A stretch of DNA of 64,000 bases, taken from Mycobacterium heckeshornense. GTDB taxonomy: Bacteria > Actinomycetota > Actinomycetes > Mycobacteriales > Mycobacteriaceae. The translations under genes and the position numbers were made by a program. The stretch lies in the NCBI RefSeq assembly GCF_016592155.1, contig NZ_AP024237.1:620001-684000 (forward strand), given 5' to 3'. The stretch's first letter is position 1; the number at the start of each line of letters is the position of its first letter. The notes beneath the pieces were generated by a model. The model had not been told where the DNA came from and did no database searches. It saw only the letters and a list, made by a program, of their open reading frames with translations. Shown one piece after another: positions 18,313 through 26,511 of the stretch.

Positions 18313-18944
18313 TGCACGGCAGCACATTTGAGCGGTCACGGGCGCTCCTGCTGGCCACCGTGCTGGTCGGCTCGAGTTTCATCATGCCGCGGATACCGGT
18401 GCGGTGGCGAGTGCCCGCGCAAGCTGGCGGGGGCGCGCTGGTGGCACTGCTGACCGGTTCGCGCATCGGGTTGTGTCCACCGCGGTTATGGGCCGGGCTG
18501 CGGTGGGGGCTTTCGGCCGGGGCCGCCGCGGCGACCGCGATCGCGGCGACGGCGCCGGTGCCCGTGGTGCGGCTGTCGATGTCCGCGCGGCCGTTGCCGC
18601 GTTCGGCACCGGCCTGGTTGGGGTTACAGATACCCGTGGGCACGGTGTGGGCCGAGGAAGCCGCATTCCGGGCTGCGCTGGCGACCGCCGCTGCCAGGGG
18701 CTTCGGCAAATCCGGGGGCCGGCTGGTGCAGGCCGTCGCGTTCGGGCTCTCCCACATCGCCGACGCGCGCGCCGCGGGCCAGCCGGTGAGCCTGACCATC
18801 CTGGTCACCGGCGTGGCGGGCTGGCTGTTCGGCTGGCTGGCTGACCGGTCCGGCAGCCTGGCCGCTCCGATGCTGACACATCTGGCGATCAACGAGACCG
18901 CGGCGGTGGCGGCTCTCACCATTCAGCGGCGGTCAGGTTCGTAA
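18312..18944 (+). CDS. CPBP-family intramembrane protease (Rv0804-like)
   Basis: A 210-residue integral membrane protein with the three CPBP/CAAX-type metalloprotease motifs: EEAAFR (motif 1) near residue 117, FGLSHIAD (motif 2) near residue 144, and LTHLAINE (motif 4) near residue 190. These Glu, Arg and His residues form the membrane-embedded active site. Homologues process prenylated proteins or bacteriocin-related peptides; the substrate here is unknown. It overlaps the hydrolase gene by one base and is 3 bases before the SCP-like gene, so it is in the same operon. Confidence 0.85.
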   Translation: MHGSTFERSRALLLATVLVGSSFIMPRIPVRWRVPAQAGGGALVALLTGSRIGLCPPRLWAGLRWGLSAGAAAATAIAATAPVPVVRLSMSARPLPRSAPAWLGLQIPVGTVWAEEAAFRAALATAAARGFGKSGGRLVQAVAFGLSHIADARAAGQPVSLTILVTGVAGWLFGWLADRSGSLAAPMLTHLAINETAAVAALTIQRRSGS

Positions 18945-18947
18945 GAC

Positions 18948-19340
18948 ATGGCCGCCCGTCAAAGCGCCGACCCGGCCAAGACCCGCCAAGCCGTCTTGGC
19001 CGTCGCCGCCTGGCTGCGTGACGAAAACCGCTCGGCGCCAAAGCGAGCCGAGCTGGCGGCCGCTGTCCGGCTCACCGCGCGCACCCTGGCCGCGCAGGCA
19101 CCCGGCGCCAGCGTGGAGGTCCGGATCCCGCCGTTCGTCGCTGTGCAATGCATTGCCGGTCCGCGGCATACGCGCGGTACCCCACCGAATATTGTCGAGA
19201 CCGATCCGCGGACCTGGCTGCAGCTGGCCACCGGGCTGCTGCAGGTGCCGGCGGCCAAGGCGGCCGGGGCGCTGCATCTGTCAGGTCCGCGCGCCGCTGA
19301 GATCCAACGATGGCTGCCCGTGGTGAACCTGCCTGCTTGA
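18948..19340 (+). CDS. Sterol-carrier-family protein (Rv0807-like)
   Basis: A 130-residue cytoplasmic protein with an SCP-like N-terminal helical part and an RIPPFVAVQCIAGPRHTRGTPPN central stretch (shown only in part; key residues IPPFVAVQ and HTRGTPPN) that I associate with the SCP_3 family neighbouring purF in actinobacteria. A lipid-binding role is inferred from the family name only. It precedes purF, as Rv0807 precedes purF in H37Rv, and its last bases overlap the upstream extension of the purF frame. Confidence 0.75.
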   Translation: MAARQSADPAKTRQAVLAVAAWLRDENRSAPKRAELAAAVRLTARTLAAQAPGASVEVRIPPFVAVQCIAGPRHTRGTPPNIVETDPRTWLQLATGLLQVPAAKAAGALHLSGPRAAEIQRWLPVVNLPA

Positions 19341-19435
19341 CGAGACGCCGGCGCAACACGCACGCCGGATTCTGCGACCGAGGCGTCGTCCCCGTAGACT
19401 CCGTTACGTCACCAACCTTCGGGAGCCGCCAGACC

Positions 19436-20980
19436 GTGACCGTCCTGCAGCCCCAGCCCGAGGACAATCCGCCCCGCGAAGAATGCGGTGTCTTCGGGGT
19501 CTGGGCCCCCGGCGAGGAAGTCGCCAAGCTCACCTACTACGGCTTGTATGCGCTGCAGCACCGCGGGCAGGAAGCCGCCGGCATCGCCGTGGCCGACGGG
19601 TCGCAGGTGCTGGTATTCAAGGATCTCGGGCTGGTCAGCCAGGTGTTTGACGAGCAGACGTTGGCGGCCATGCCGGGGCACGTCGCCATCGGGCACTGTC
19701 GCTACTCCACCACCGGGCAGACCACATGGGAGAACGCTCAGCCGGTGTTTCGGACCACGATGGCCGGCACCGGGGTGGCGTTGGGACACAACGGCAACAT
19801 CGTCAACAGCACCGTCCTGGTCACCAGGGCCCGTGAAGCCGGGTTGATCAACCCCCGGTTGCCCGGCTCGGCCACCACGGACTCGGATGTCTTGGGCGCG
19901 CTGCTGGCCCACGCGGCGGCCGACTCGACGCTAGAACAAGCGGCCCTGGAACTGCTGCCGACCGTGCGCGGCGCGTTCTGCCTGATCTTCATGGACGAGA
20001 ACACCCTGTATGCCGGTCGCGACCCGTTCGGGGTACGGCCGCTGTGCCTGGGACGACTCGACCGCGGCTGGGTGGTGGCTTCCGAAACCGCAGCCCTCGA
20101 CATCGTCGGGGCGTCGTTCGTCCGTGACATCGAGCCGGGTGAACTGCTGGCGATCGACGCCGACGGGGTGCGGTCCAGCCGTTTCGCCGAGCCCACGCCC
20201 AAGGGCTGCGTCTTCGAATACGTCTACCTGGCACGCCCGGACAGCACGATTGCCGGCCGATCGGTGCATGCCGCCCGGGTTGAGATCGGTCGCCGGCTGG
20301 CCCGCGAGTGCGGGATCGACGCCGACCTGGTGATCGGGGTGCCGGAATCCGGCACGCCCGCCGCGGTCGGCTACGCGCAGGAGTCCGGCATTCCCTACGG
20401 GCAGGGGCTGATGAAAAACGCCTACGTCGGGCGCACCTTCATCCAACCGTCGCAGACCATCCGCCAGCTGGGTATCCGGCTCAAGCTCAACCCCCTCAAA
20501 GAGGTCATCCGGGGCAAGCGGCTGATCGTCGTCGACGACTCGATCGTGCGGGGAAACACCCAGCGCGCCCTGGTGCGGATGCTGCGTGAGGCCGGCGCCG
20601 CCGAAGTGCATGTGCGGATCGCCTCACCGCCGGTGAAGTGGCCCTGCTTCTACGGGATCGACTTCCCGTCGCCGGCGGAGTTGATCGCCAACGCCGTCGA
20701 CGACGAGGACGAGATGCTCGAGGCGGTGCGGCACGCCATCGGTGCCGACACGCTCGGCTACATCTCCCAAGGGGGGATGATCGCGGCCACCGAACAGTCC
20801 GCGTCCCGGCTCTGCACCGCCTGCTTCGACGGCGCGTACCCGATCGAGCTGTCCAGCGAGTCCGTCTTGGGTAAGAACGTCATCGAGCACATGCTGGCCA
20901 CCGCGGCCCGCGGGGCCGTGCAGACCGACCCTGCGATCGACGAGGCTGCTCTGGCTGAAGACGCGTTACGGCGCCCCTAG
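19436..20980 (+). CDS. purF: Amidophosphoribosyltransferase (first step of purine synthesis)
   Basis: Converts PRPP and glutamine to phosphoribosylamine. The catalytic N-terminal Cys, exposed after propeptide removal, is in REECGVFGVWAP. The glutaminase domain continues with YYGLYALQHRGQEAAGIA, and the PRTase domain has the PRPP loop RLIVVDDSIVRGNTQ. GTG 19436 gives 514 residues with a short propeptide; an ATG at 19310 is in frame but would overlap the preceding gene by 31 bases. The four-cysteine Fe-S ligands expected in this branch are represented by Cys in RIASPPVKWPCFYGIDF and SRLCTACFDG. purM follows after 29 bases. Confidence 0.95.
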   Translation: MTVLQPQPEDNPPREECGVFGVWAPGEEVAKLTYYGLYALQHRGQEAAGIAVADGSQVLVFKDLGLVSQVFDEQTLAAMPGHVAIGHCRYSTTGQTTWENAQPVFRTTMAGTGVALGHNGNIVNSTVLVTRAREAGLINPRLPGSATTDSDVLGALLAHAAADSTLEQAALELLPTVRGAFCLIFMDENTLYAGRDPFGVRPLCLGRLDRGWVVASETAALDIVGASFVRDIEPGELLAIDADGVRSSRFAEPTPKGCVFEYVYLARPDSTIAGRSVHAARVEIGRRLARECGIDADLVIGVPESGTPAAVGYAQESGIPYGQGLMKNAYVGRTFIQPSQTIRQLGIRLKLNPLKEVIRGKRLIVVDDSIVRGNTQRALVRMLREAGAAEVHVRIASPPVKWPCFYGIDFPSPAELIANAVDDEDEMLEAVRHAIGADTLGYISQGGMIAATEQSASRLCTACFDGAYPIELSSESVLGKNVIEHMLATAARGAVQTDPAIDEAALAEDALRRP

Positions 20981-21009
20981 CACGGCGCGAACGGTAGCCT
21001 TTATCGGCG

Positions 21010-22104
21010 ATGACGGACCGTCGGAAGGATTCCGGAAAACACTCCGGCAACCAGGGCATCACCTATGCAGCGGCCGGGGTGGACATTGCAGCCGGTGACC
21101 GCGCCGTGGAATTGTTCAAACCACTCGCGTCGAGGGCCACCAGGCCCGAAGTCCGCAGCAAGCTGGGGGGATTCGCCGGACTGTTCGCGCTGCGCGGCGG
21201 TTACCGTGAACCGCTGCTGGCCGCCTCCAGCGACGGCGTGGGCACCAAGCTGGCGATCGCCCAGGCAATGGACAAACACGACACTGTCGGCCTGGACCTG
21301 GTGGCGATGGTGGTCGACGACCTGGTTGTGTGCGGCGCCGAGCCGCTCTTTCTGTTGGATTACATCGCGTTGGGGCGGATCGTGCCCGAACGTCTCAATG
21401 CGATCGTCGCCGGCATCGCCGAAGGGTGCATTCGTGCCGGCTGCGCGCTGCTGGGCGGCGAGACCGCCGAGCATCCCGGCCTCATCGAGCCCGACCACTA
21501 CGACTTGTCGGCCACGGCTGTCGGCGTGATCGAGGCTGACGACGTCTTGGGCGCGGAACGTGTCAAACCTGGTGACGTCATCATCGCGATGGGTTCGTCC
21601 GGCCTGCACTCCAACGGCTACTCGCTGGTGCGTGCCGTCCTGCTGGAGATCGACCGGATGAACCTGGCCGGCTACGTCGAGGAGTTCGGCCGCACGCTGG
21701 GCGAAGAACTCCTGGAGCCCACCCGCATCTACGCCAAGGACTGCCTGGCGTTGGCCGCCGAAACCCAAGTCCGCACCTTCTGCCACATCACCGGCGGCGG
21801 GCTGGCCGGCAACCTGGAGCGCGTCATGCCACATGGACTGGTCGCCGAAGTCGACCGCGGCACGTGGACGCCGGCACCGGTTTTCGCGATGATCGCGCAG
21901 CGGGGCCGGGTCAGCCGCGCGGAGATGGAAAAAACGTTCAACATGGGCGTCGGCATGGTCGCCGTCGTCGCACCCGAGGACACCGATCGGGCGCTGGCCA
22001 TCTTGACCGCCCGGCACGTGGATTGCTGGGTGTTGGGCACCGTCAACAAGGGCGGCAAGGAAGGCCCGCGAGCCAGGCTCGTCGGGCAGCACCCGCGGTT
22101 CTAA
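21010..22104 (+). CDS. purM: Phosphoribosylformylglycinamidine cyclo-ligase (AIR synthetase)
   Basis: A 364-residue enzyme that closes the imidazole ring, converting FGAM to AIR with ATP. Motifs include ASSDGVGTKLAIA near residue 74, ALLGGETAEHPGL near residue 150, and MGSSGLHSNGYSLVR near residue 196. It starts at ATG 21010 shortly after purF. The gene ends 16 bases before the stop of the convergent DUF3073 gene. Together purF and purM form the last purine operon in the window. Confidence 0.96.
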   Translation: MTDRRKDSGKHSGNQGITYAAAGVDIAAGDRAVELFKPLASRATRPEVRSKLGGFAGLFALRGGYREPLLAASSDGVGTKLAIAQAMDKHDTVGLDLVAMVVDDLVVCGAEPLFLLDYIALGRIVPERLNAIVAGIAEGCIRAGCALLGGETAEHPGLIEPDHYDLSATAVGVIEADDVLGAERVKPGDVIIAMGSSGLHSNGYSLVRAVLLEIDRMNLAGYVEEFGRTLGEELLEPTRIYAKDCLALAAETQVRTFCHITGGGLAGNLERVMPHGLVAEVDRGTWTPAPVFAMIAQRGRVSRAEMEKTFNMGVGMVAVVAPEDTDRALAILTARHVDCWVLGTVNKGGKEGPRARLVGQHPRF

Positions 22105-22120
22105 CGGCTGGTAGACGACC

Positions 22121-22312
22121 CTAACGGCGCCAGTCGTCTTCGTCGTTCCATGGGTCGTCGGGAAACCGGTCGTCACCGTCCAGCCGGTTGGAGTCGCCAG
22201 CACCCGAACCGGAGAGCTCGCGCTGAAGCCGCTCGAAATCGGTCTGCGGGGAGCTGTATTTCAGTTCTCGAGCAACCTTGGTCTGCTTCGCCTTTGCCCG
22301 GCCGCGGCCCAT
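22121..22312 (-). CDS. DUF3073 small acidic-tailed protein (Rv0810c-like)
   Basis: A 63-residue protein with a basic N-terminus MGRGRAKAKQTKVARELKY and a very acidic C-terminus ending DDPWNDEDDWRR. This charge split is typical of the actinobacterial DUF3073 family and corresponds to Rv0810c. The internal ATG at 22312 was preferred to the upstream in-frame ATG at 22396 because it gives the conserved family length. The function is unknown. It converges with purM. Confidence 0.85.
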   Translation of the reverse strand: MGRGRAKAKQTKVARELKYSSPQTDFERLQRELSGSGAGDSNRLDGDDRFPDDPWNDEDDWRR

Positions 22313-22450
22313 GGGGAGACCCCCTCGCGCAATAACGGAGCGGCCCAACGAGTAGGCGGCTCCGATCTGTCGGTCTCGTTTATTGTCCTGCCGCATAGTT
22401 TACCGTGCCCCGAGACCACGCGCTGGCGGCCCTGCCCGCTCCAACAGCCG

Positions 22451-23545
22451 TCATCGGTTAGTGCCGCGGAGCCGCTCAACGGCGATCCGCCCCGCGCCGG
22501 CCACGTCGGCGGGCGGCAGCGAATCGGGATCGATCACCGCGGCGACGTCCCCGCCCGTGCCGGTGACCAGGGCCGTATCGGCGGGCAGTCCGCGCTTGAC
22601 CAGCGCCAGTGCGATCGGGCCCAGATCGACGTGGTCGACGACGGTTCCCAGCCGGCCGACCGTGCGTTTGTCGGCAAGAACCGGGTCACCGGTCGCCGGC
22701 CGATCGGCCGAGCCGTCCAGGTGCAGCAACACCAGCATCCGCGGCGGCCTGCCCAGGTTGTGCACCCGCGCGACCGTCTCCTGCCCGCGATAACAGCCTT
22801 TGTTCAGATGAACGGCGCCCACGCCGGGATCGCCGATCCAGCCGACCTCGTGGGGAATGGTGCGCTCGTCGGTGTCGACACCAAGTCGTGGACGACGCGA
22901 GGCCACCCGATGGGCTTCGTAGGCCCATACCCCGGCGGCGCGCACCCCGGCTTGAGTCAGCCGGTGTAACCAGTCGCTCGATTGCTGCCGCGGCACCAGC
23001 ACATCCAGCTCGATTTGGCCGGTGTGCGCACTGGTCATCCTGCGCATGAATCCGCCCCGGGGCAGCGGCACGGCCGTCATCTCGGCGGGTAATTCGTCCA
23101 CACCCAGCACATCGAGCGTCGCCGGTTCACTTAGCCGCGGCCCGAGCAGTGAAAGCACCACCATGTCGGCGGCATCCGGTGTGACGTCCGACCAGAACAC
23201 CATCGCGCGCAGGTAGGCCAGCAGCGGCTCGCCGCGCCACGCTTCGGTGTCGAGATAAGTGACGCCACCCAGTTCGGTCTGAATCCAGTGGTCCTCGACC
23301 CGGCCCTGCCCGTCCAGGCTGAGGTTTTCGGTGCTGGCGCCCTCGGGCAGCTCGCTGACGTGTTGTGTCGAGATGCTGTGTAACCAGCTCTTCCGGTCGC
23401 CGCCGGTCAGCGTGATCACGGCCCGGTGGGAGCGGTCCACCACCACGGCCTCGGTTGCGGCCGCGCGCTGCTCACCGAACGGGTCGCCGTAGTGCCAGAC
23501 GGCACCTGCGTCGGGCCCGGGGTCGGGCGCGGGAACTGCGGTCAC
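22451..23545 (-). CDS. Folate-binding YgfZ/GcvT-like protein (iron-sulfur maintenance)
   Basis: A 364-residue member of the YgfZ family, tetrahydrofolate-binding proteins that help maintain certain [4Fe-4S] enzymes. The family signature KGCYRGQETVARVHN is present near residue 253, with the conserved Cys. The rest follows the GcvT-like three-domain fold. It corresponds to Rv0811c. The 5' end is divergent from the aminotransferase gene with 38 bases between the starts. Confidence 0.88.
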   Translation of the reverse strand: MTAVPAPDPGPDAGAVWHYGDPFGEQRAAATEAVVVDRSHRAVITLTGGDRKSWLHSISTQHVSELPEGASTENLSLDGQGRVEDHWIQTELGGVTYLDTEAWRGEPLLAYLRAMVFWSDVTPDAADMVVLSLLGPRLSEPATLDVLGVDELPAEMTAVPLPRGGFMRRMTSAHTGQIELDVLVPRQQSSDWLHRLTQAGVRAAGVWAYEAHRVASRRPRLGVDTDERTIPHEVGWIGDPGVGAVHLNKGCYRGQETVARVHNLGRPPRMLVLLHLDGSADRPATGDPVLADKRTVGRLGTVVDHVDLGPIALALVKRGLPADTALVTGTGGDVAAVIDPDSLPPADVAGAGRIAVERLRGTNR

Positions 23546-23583
23546 ATGCCAACTCTACGGAGCGCTCGTTAGGCTGAACGTCC

Positions 23584-24465
23584 ATGGCTAGCCAGACGGG
23601 CGTGGTCGTCACGCTCGACGGCGAGATATTGACACCGGACACGCCGCTGATATGCGCCGACGACCTCGCCGTCGTGCGAGGCGACGGCGTTTTCGAAACA
23701 CTGTTGGTCCGTGACGGCGGCGCCTGCCTAGTGGAGGCGCATCTGGCGCGGCTGAGTCACTCGGCCAAATTGATGGACCTGCCCGAGCCCGATCCGGCGG
23801 CATGGCGGCTTGCGATCGACACGGCCGCGCGTCGGTGGGCAGCCGCCACGGCCGACGAGGGCGCGATGCGACTGGTCTACAGCCGCGGCCGGGAGAGCGG
23901 TTCGGCGCCGACCGCCTATGTCACGGTCAATCCGCTGGCCCCGCGCATCGCCGCAGCCCGCCGCGACGGGGTCGCCGCGGTCACGCTGCCGCGCGGGCTG
24001 CCCGCCGGCGGCACCGACGCCATGCCATGGCTGCTGGCCGGTGCCAAGACGCTGTCCTACGCGGTCAACATGGCGGCCCTGCGCCACGCTGCCCGCATGG
24101 GCGCCGGTGACGCCATCTTCGTCAGCTCCGACGGGTACGTCCTGGAAAGCCCGCGTTCGACGGTGGTGATCGCCGCCCCCGGCGAAGGCGGCGGCACCGC
24201 CCTGTTCACCCCACCGCCGTGGTATCCGATCCTGCGCGGCACCACCCAGCAGGCGCTCTTCGAAGTGGCGCGCGGCAAAGGCTACGACTGCGATTACCGG
24301 GCCTTACGTGTATCCGATCTCTTTGCGGCCCAAGGTATTTGGCTGGTGTCGAGCATGACGTTGGCGGCGCGGGTACACACACTAGACGGCCGACCGCTGC
24401 CGCGGGCCCCGATGGCCGCGGAATTCGCCGAACTTGTCGACGCCGCTATCGTCAGCGACCGCTGA
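23584..24465 (+). CDS. Class IV PLP aminotransferase, aminodeoxychorismate-lyase-like (Rv0812-like)
   Basis: A 293-residue fold-type IV PLP enzyme. The PLP lysine is in LLAGAKTLSYAVNM near residue 158, and GDAIFVSSDGYVLESPRST supplies the phosphate-cup strand that distinguishes this family. Sequence and position fit Rv0812; an aminodeoxychorismate lyase (PabC) role, making p-aminobenzoate for folate, is likely, but a branched-chain or D-amino acid aminotransferase cannot be excluded. A folate link is consistent with the divergent YgfZ gene. A promoter and the repeat-bounded insertion begin right after its stop. Confidence 0.82.
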   Translation: MASQTGVVVTLDGEILTPDTPLICADDLAVVRGDGVFETLLVRDGGACLVEAHLARLSHSAKLMDLPEPDPAAWRLAIDTAARRWAAATADEGAMRLVYSRGRESGSAPTAYVTVNPLAPRIAAARRDGVAAVTLPRGLPAGGTDAMPWLLAGAKTLSYAVNMAALRHAARMGAGDAIFVSSDGYVLESPRSTVVIAAPGEGGGTALFTPPPWYPILRGTTQQALFEVARGKGYDCDYRALRVSDLFAAQGIWLVSSMTLAARVHTLDGRPLPRAPMAAEFAELVDAAIVSDR

Positions 24466-24472
24466 GTTGGCG

Positions 24473-24501
24473 TTGTCCGGCCGGCGTAGAGCGCGTACGG
24501 T
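24473..24501 (+). promoter_or_regulatory. Promoter of the leader split by the insertion
   Basis: TTGTCC (24473-24478), a 17-base spacer and TACGGT (24496-24501) make a mycobacterial-type promoter just after the aminotransferase stop. The predicted start site near 24508 would place the long Shine-Dalgarno sequence within the first 15 bases of the RNA. In the uninterrupted chromosome this promoter would drive the 12-codon mini-ORF now found at 26544; here it reads into the insertion. Confidence 0.45.
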
Positions 24502-24503
24502 CA

Positions 24504-24546
24504 GCCCTACACAGGAAAGGAGGTGGTCCGACAAATTGAGTGCTTC
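24504..24546 (+). repeat. Left 43-bp direct repeat (attL-like)
   Basis: Begins GCCCTACACAGGAAAGGAGG and ends AATTGAGTGCTTC; identical to the right copy. It carries the extended Shine-Dalgarno sequence and the TTG start plus two further codons of the native mini-ORF. The bases immediately before it (TACGGTCA against TATGGTC at the right copy) are similar but not identical. Confidence 0.9.
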
Positions 24547-24560
24547 TCAGCGGACCACCT
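24521..24560 (+). promoter_or_regulatory. Hairpin that would mask the Shine-Dalgarno at the left junction
   Basis: AGGTGGTCCG (24521-24530) inside the repeat is perfectly complementary to CGGACCACCT (24551-24560) in the element, with a 20-base loop containing the TTG start. The right copy lacks this partner. If transcribed, the stem would hide most of the ribosome-binding sequence. It could be a translational switch, a terminator for the upstream gene, or part of the recombination site. Confidence 0.5.
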
Positions 24561-24793
24561 ATAACCCCAGCTCACAGGCACTTTCCTGCCATCCACCCCG
24601 GCGCTTAGGCGGTTTTGCCGGGGCGACGCGCCCGAAGGGTGTCGGTGTCCGATGCGACGATGGCCCAAAATGGGATTTCATCCCCAGCGCGCTTATGCCG
24701 ACGTGGATTTCCCAGGCAACCATTCATGGCCCAGTGCCGAACATCGAGTACAACGGGCTACAGGTGGGGGTAGTTACGGCAGTGCGCTGTTGA
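24536..24793 (+). CDS. 85-residue ORF fused to the captured mini-ORF start codon (unknown)
   Basis: From the repeat's TTG, the first three codons are those of the native mini-ORF (M-S-A) and the frame then stays open for 82 more codons into the element. The product has two cysteines near the N-terminal third, a stretch GGFAGATRPKGVGVRC and a more hydrophobic C-terminal part ending GLQVGVVTAVRC. I recognise no family. The frame could be open by chance. The ribosome-binding sequence is very strong but may be masked by the adjacent hairpin. A second ORF in another frame (24652-25164) overlaps it and is not resolved. Confidence 0.3.
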   Translation: MSASQRTTYNPSSQALSCHPPRRLGGFAGATRPKGVGVRCDDGPKWDFIPSALMPTWISQATIHGPVPNIEYNGLQVGVVTAVRC

Positions 24794-25063
24794 TCCAAAG
24801 CTATTACTTTCCCAGGAAATACGTGGCACTCGTTGCTACGGGCGGGCTAAACCGCCAGGACAACCCTATTGGTTTCAGGGAGCACGTCAACCCGGCTTAT
24901 CAGGGGCTGCAGCATATTCCGAGACATTGGCAAGGTTACCCGCTGCAGGACAGCTTCTTTGCGGGTGGGTTCGGTGTCGGCACACGGCGTATCGGGGCGC
25001 GGCTGCGGTCATGCAGATCACGACCGACGCGTCATACACCGCACCGACAACGATTGAAACGTA

Positions 25064-25390
25064 ATGGCTCCCGTTTGTGCACCGGAGCCATACAGGGAAC
25101 CGCCGTCCGCTTACGAGCGCTACGAGCAGCGTCAGCGCTAGCCCCGCCACTGGCGCTCGCATGACCCAATCACGGGCCAGCGCGAGCTAGGCGACACCGA
25201 ATTATCTTGGGGCGAGGGGTTAGTCGCGCCGCACGCCAACGGGCTACCGCCGTCGCTGGGCGGGCTATATATGCCCAAAAGCCCGCCTGTCGAGCCGGTG
25301 CCCGGTAGCGGTGGCGTCGGCGTGCCACGGCAAACGCGGCGACGGCGCGACCAGGCCCGTGGTTACCCTGGCGACCAGGTTGGCATGTAA
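25064..25390 (+). pseudogene. Degenerate ORF with an in-frame amber codon (phage-like, unknown)
   Basis: From ATG 25064 the frame reads MAPVCAPEPYREPPSAYERY and is cut by TAG at 25139-25141. It then resumes with hydrophilic, protein-like sequence (RHWRSHDPITGQRELGD, then GLPPSLGGLYMPKSPP) up to a stop at 25388-25390. The continuity of composition across the TAG suggests one former gene of about 108 codons. The codon choice looks coding, and the proline- and glycine-rich tail resembles small phage structural proteins, but no family is recognised. An opposite-strand ORF covers the same bases. Confidence 0.35.
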
Positions 25391-25445
25391 TCGTGGTGCG
25401 GCGCAAGGGCTTACACAAAGGCGCAGGCAAGGGCCAGAAAGCCAG

Positions 25446-25700
25446 GTGCTATCCCCTGGGGTCATACCGGGACGGCCTGCGGTCGGCCACAAGCCCTTTA
25501 AGTCAAAAGCCCAGCAGCGCTTGTTCTTTGCCAACCCGAGATTGCGGCGGTGGGCGCTCGGTAAGGCACACGCCACCGGCGAGCACCATGAACTGGGCAA
25601 ATGCAAGCAAGCCGCGTACGCGCGGTTGCCCGCCCGCAAAGGCAGCACATACAAGCGGGTGCCGCTGCGCCGTAAACCGCGGCGTAAGCGTGCCCGGTAG
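25446..25700 (+). CDS. Small basic phage-like protein
   Basis: An 84-residue very basic protein starting at GTG 25446. The segment GHKPFKSKAQQRLFFANP followed by basic helical sequence resembles short phage-encoded proteins with a 'FKSKAQxRxxFA' pattern, which I remember from actinophage genomes. The C-terminus is a run of Arg and Lys, suggesting nucleic-acid binding. An in-frame ATG at 25311 would give 129 residues, but that upstream part is not protein-like. The overlapping frame from 25393 may be the 5' part of the same gene after a frameshift. Confidence 0.45.
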   Translation: MLSPGVIPGRPAVGHKPFKSKAQQRLFFANPRLRRWALGKAHATGEHHELGKCKQAAYARLPARKGSTYKRVPLRRKPRRKRAR

Positions 25701-25788
25701 CGCGGACCCAGCCGGGGCGGGGTGTCCACGGCTCAGCCCTCGCCCCGGTTGCTACCCCACCCAGAGATGAAAGGTTGGTGTTTCGCCC

Positions 25789-25920
25789 ATGGCCACCAAC
25801 AAACAGTCCGCCCACCGCGCCCGGTTCGCGCGGCAGGCCCGCGCGGGTACGGGGCAAGGTCGGTCGCCGCGCCAAGAGCAGCAAAGTACCTTAGTTAAGA
25901 AGAAGCGCCGGGGCAAGTAG
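25789..25920 (+). CDS. 43-residue basic protein (unknown)
   Basis: ATG at 25789 is preceded by GAGATGAAAGG at a slightly long distance. The product starts MATNKQSAHRARFARQARAG and ends in a KKKRRGK cluster, giving a strongly basic peptide with no hydrophobic core. It follows the other basic phage-like ORF on the same strand inside the element. Nucleic-acid binding is a guess from charge alone. Confidence 0.4.
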   Translation: MATNKQSAHRARFARQARAGTGQGRSPRQEQQSTLVKKKRRGK

Positions 25921-25954
25921 CACGCCGCGCAGGCGCGGTTGGCCTAAGTAGCCG

Positions 25955-26272
25955 TTAGTTTGCGAGCCACCATCGCACGCCGCCGTGTCCCGAGCACGTG
26001 CCTGAGTGGTGAGTACTGAATGAGTAGTCGCCATCTCGGCAGATCGCAGTAGCTCCCACAGGCGGCCCGCCGCCGAAGGGGCCGGGGGCACCGTTAGGGG
26101 GCAGACCCGAGGATGGGTCGGGAATGCATTGCCCATCCGAGTTCTCGTAGTGGCCCGTGCCACAACCTGCCAGAACCGTAGTCGGCCCGTTCGCAACGAC
26201 CGCCGGGGCAGCGCCCAATGCCGCCGCGCCAATCGCCAACGCGACGACGAGAACCCGAATCCGAGCGCCCAT
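25955..26272 (-). CDS. Secreted DUF3761-domain protein
   Basis: A 105-residue protein with a signal peptide (MGARIRVLVVALAIGAAALG, cleavage probably near residue 27). The mature part begins with a CGTGHYENSDGQCIP unit, then a Pro/Gly-rich linker, and ends with the DUF3761 pattern AICRDGDYSFSTHHSGTC followed by SGHGGV and a Trp pair. Four cysteines suggest two disulfides. The function is unknown; related proteins are common secreted products in mycobacteria. The GGGGTG upstream of ATG 26272 is a reasonable ribosome-binding site. It lies on the minus strand at the right end of the element and could be its cargo. Confidence 0.7.
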   Translation of the reverse strand: MGARIRVLVVALAIGAAALGAAPAVVANGPTTVLAGCGTGHYENSDGQCIPDPSSGLPPNGAPGPFGGGPPVGATAICRDGDYSFSTHHSGTCSGHGGVRWWLAN

Positions 26273-26504
26273 AATTGCACCCCGCGAAAGTGATCTTGAA
26301 ATTGACGGCCCTGTCAACCCAAAGGCAGCGTAACGGTTTACCGACCTTGATCACACGGATTTGGCTAATGAAGTTCGGTCCGGCGTTCACCCCGGCGTTA
26401 CCCCGGTGACTAGGGGCGAATCGGGCTCGTACTGCGCTCGTACCGGACCCGTACCGTAGCCAGCCCAAAACTGGGGCTGACATGCAGAAACGCGCCCTAA
26501 ATGC

Positions 26505-26510
26505 TATGGT
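26505..26510 (+). promoter_or_regulatory. Replacement -10 element supplied by the right end of the insertion
   Basis: TATGGT sits at the same distance from the repeat as TACGGT does at the left copy (one base shorter). It would allow transcription of the intact mini-ORF downstream even though the native promoter has been separated from it. No good -35 is seen at 17-18 bases; CTGACA at 26477-26482 is 22 bases away. Confidence 0.35.
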
Positions 26511-26511
26511 C

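Noticed and set aside
24887..25162. Minus-strand ORF with a signal-like start inside the element
   Set aside because: It is opposite the degenerate plus-strand ORF, whose codons look more like real coding sequence. It could be real but I cannot support it.
24652..25164. 170-codon plus-strand ORF in the element
   Set aside because: It overlaps the captured-start ORF, has no ribosome-binding site, and its second half becomes arginine-rich and out-of-frame looking. Kept only as part of the degenerate interior.
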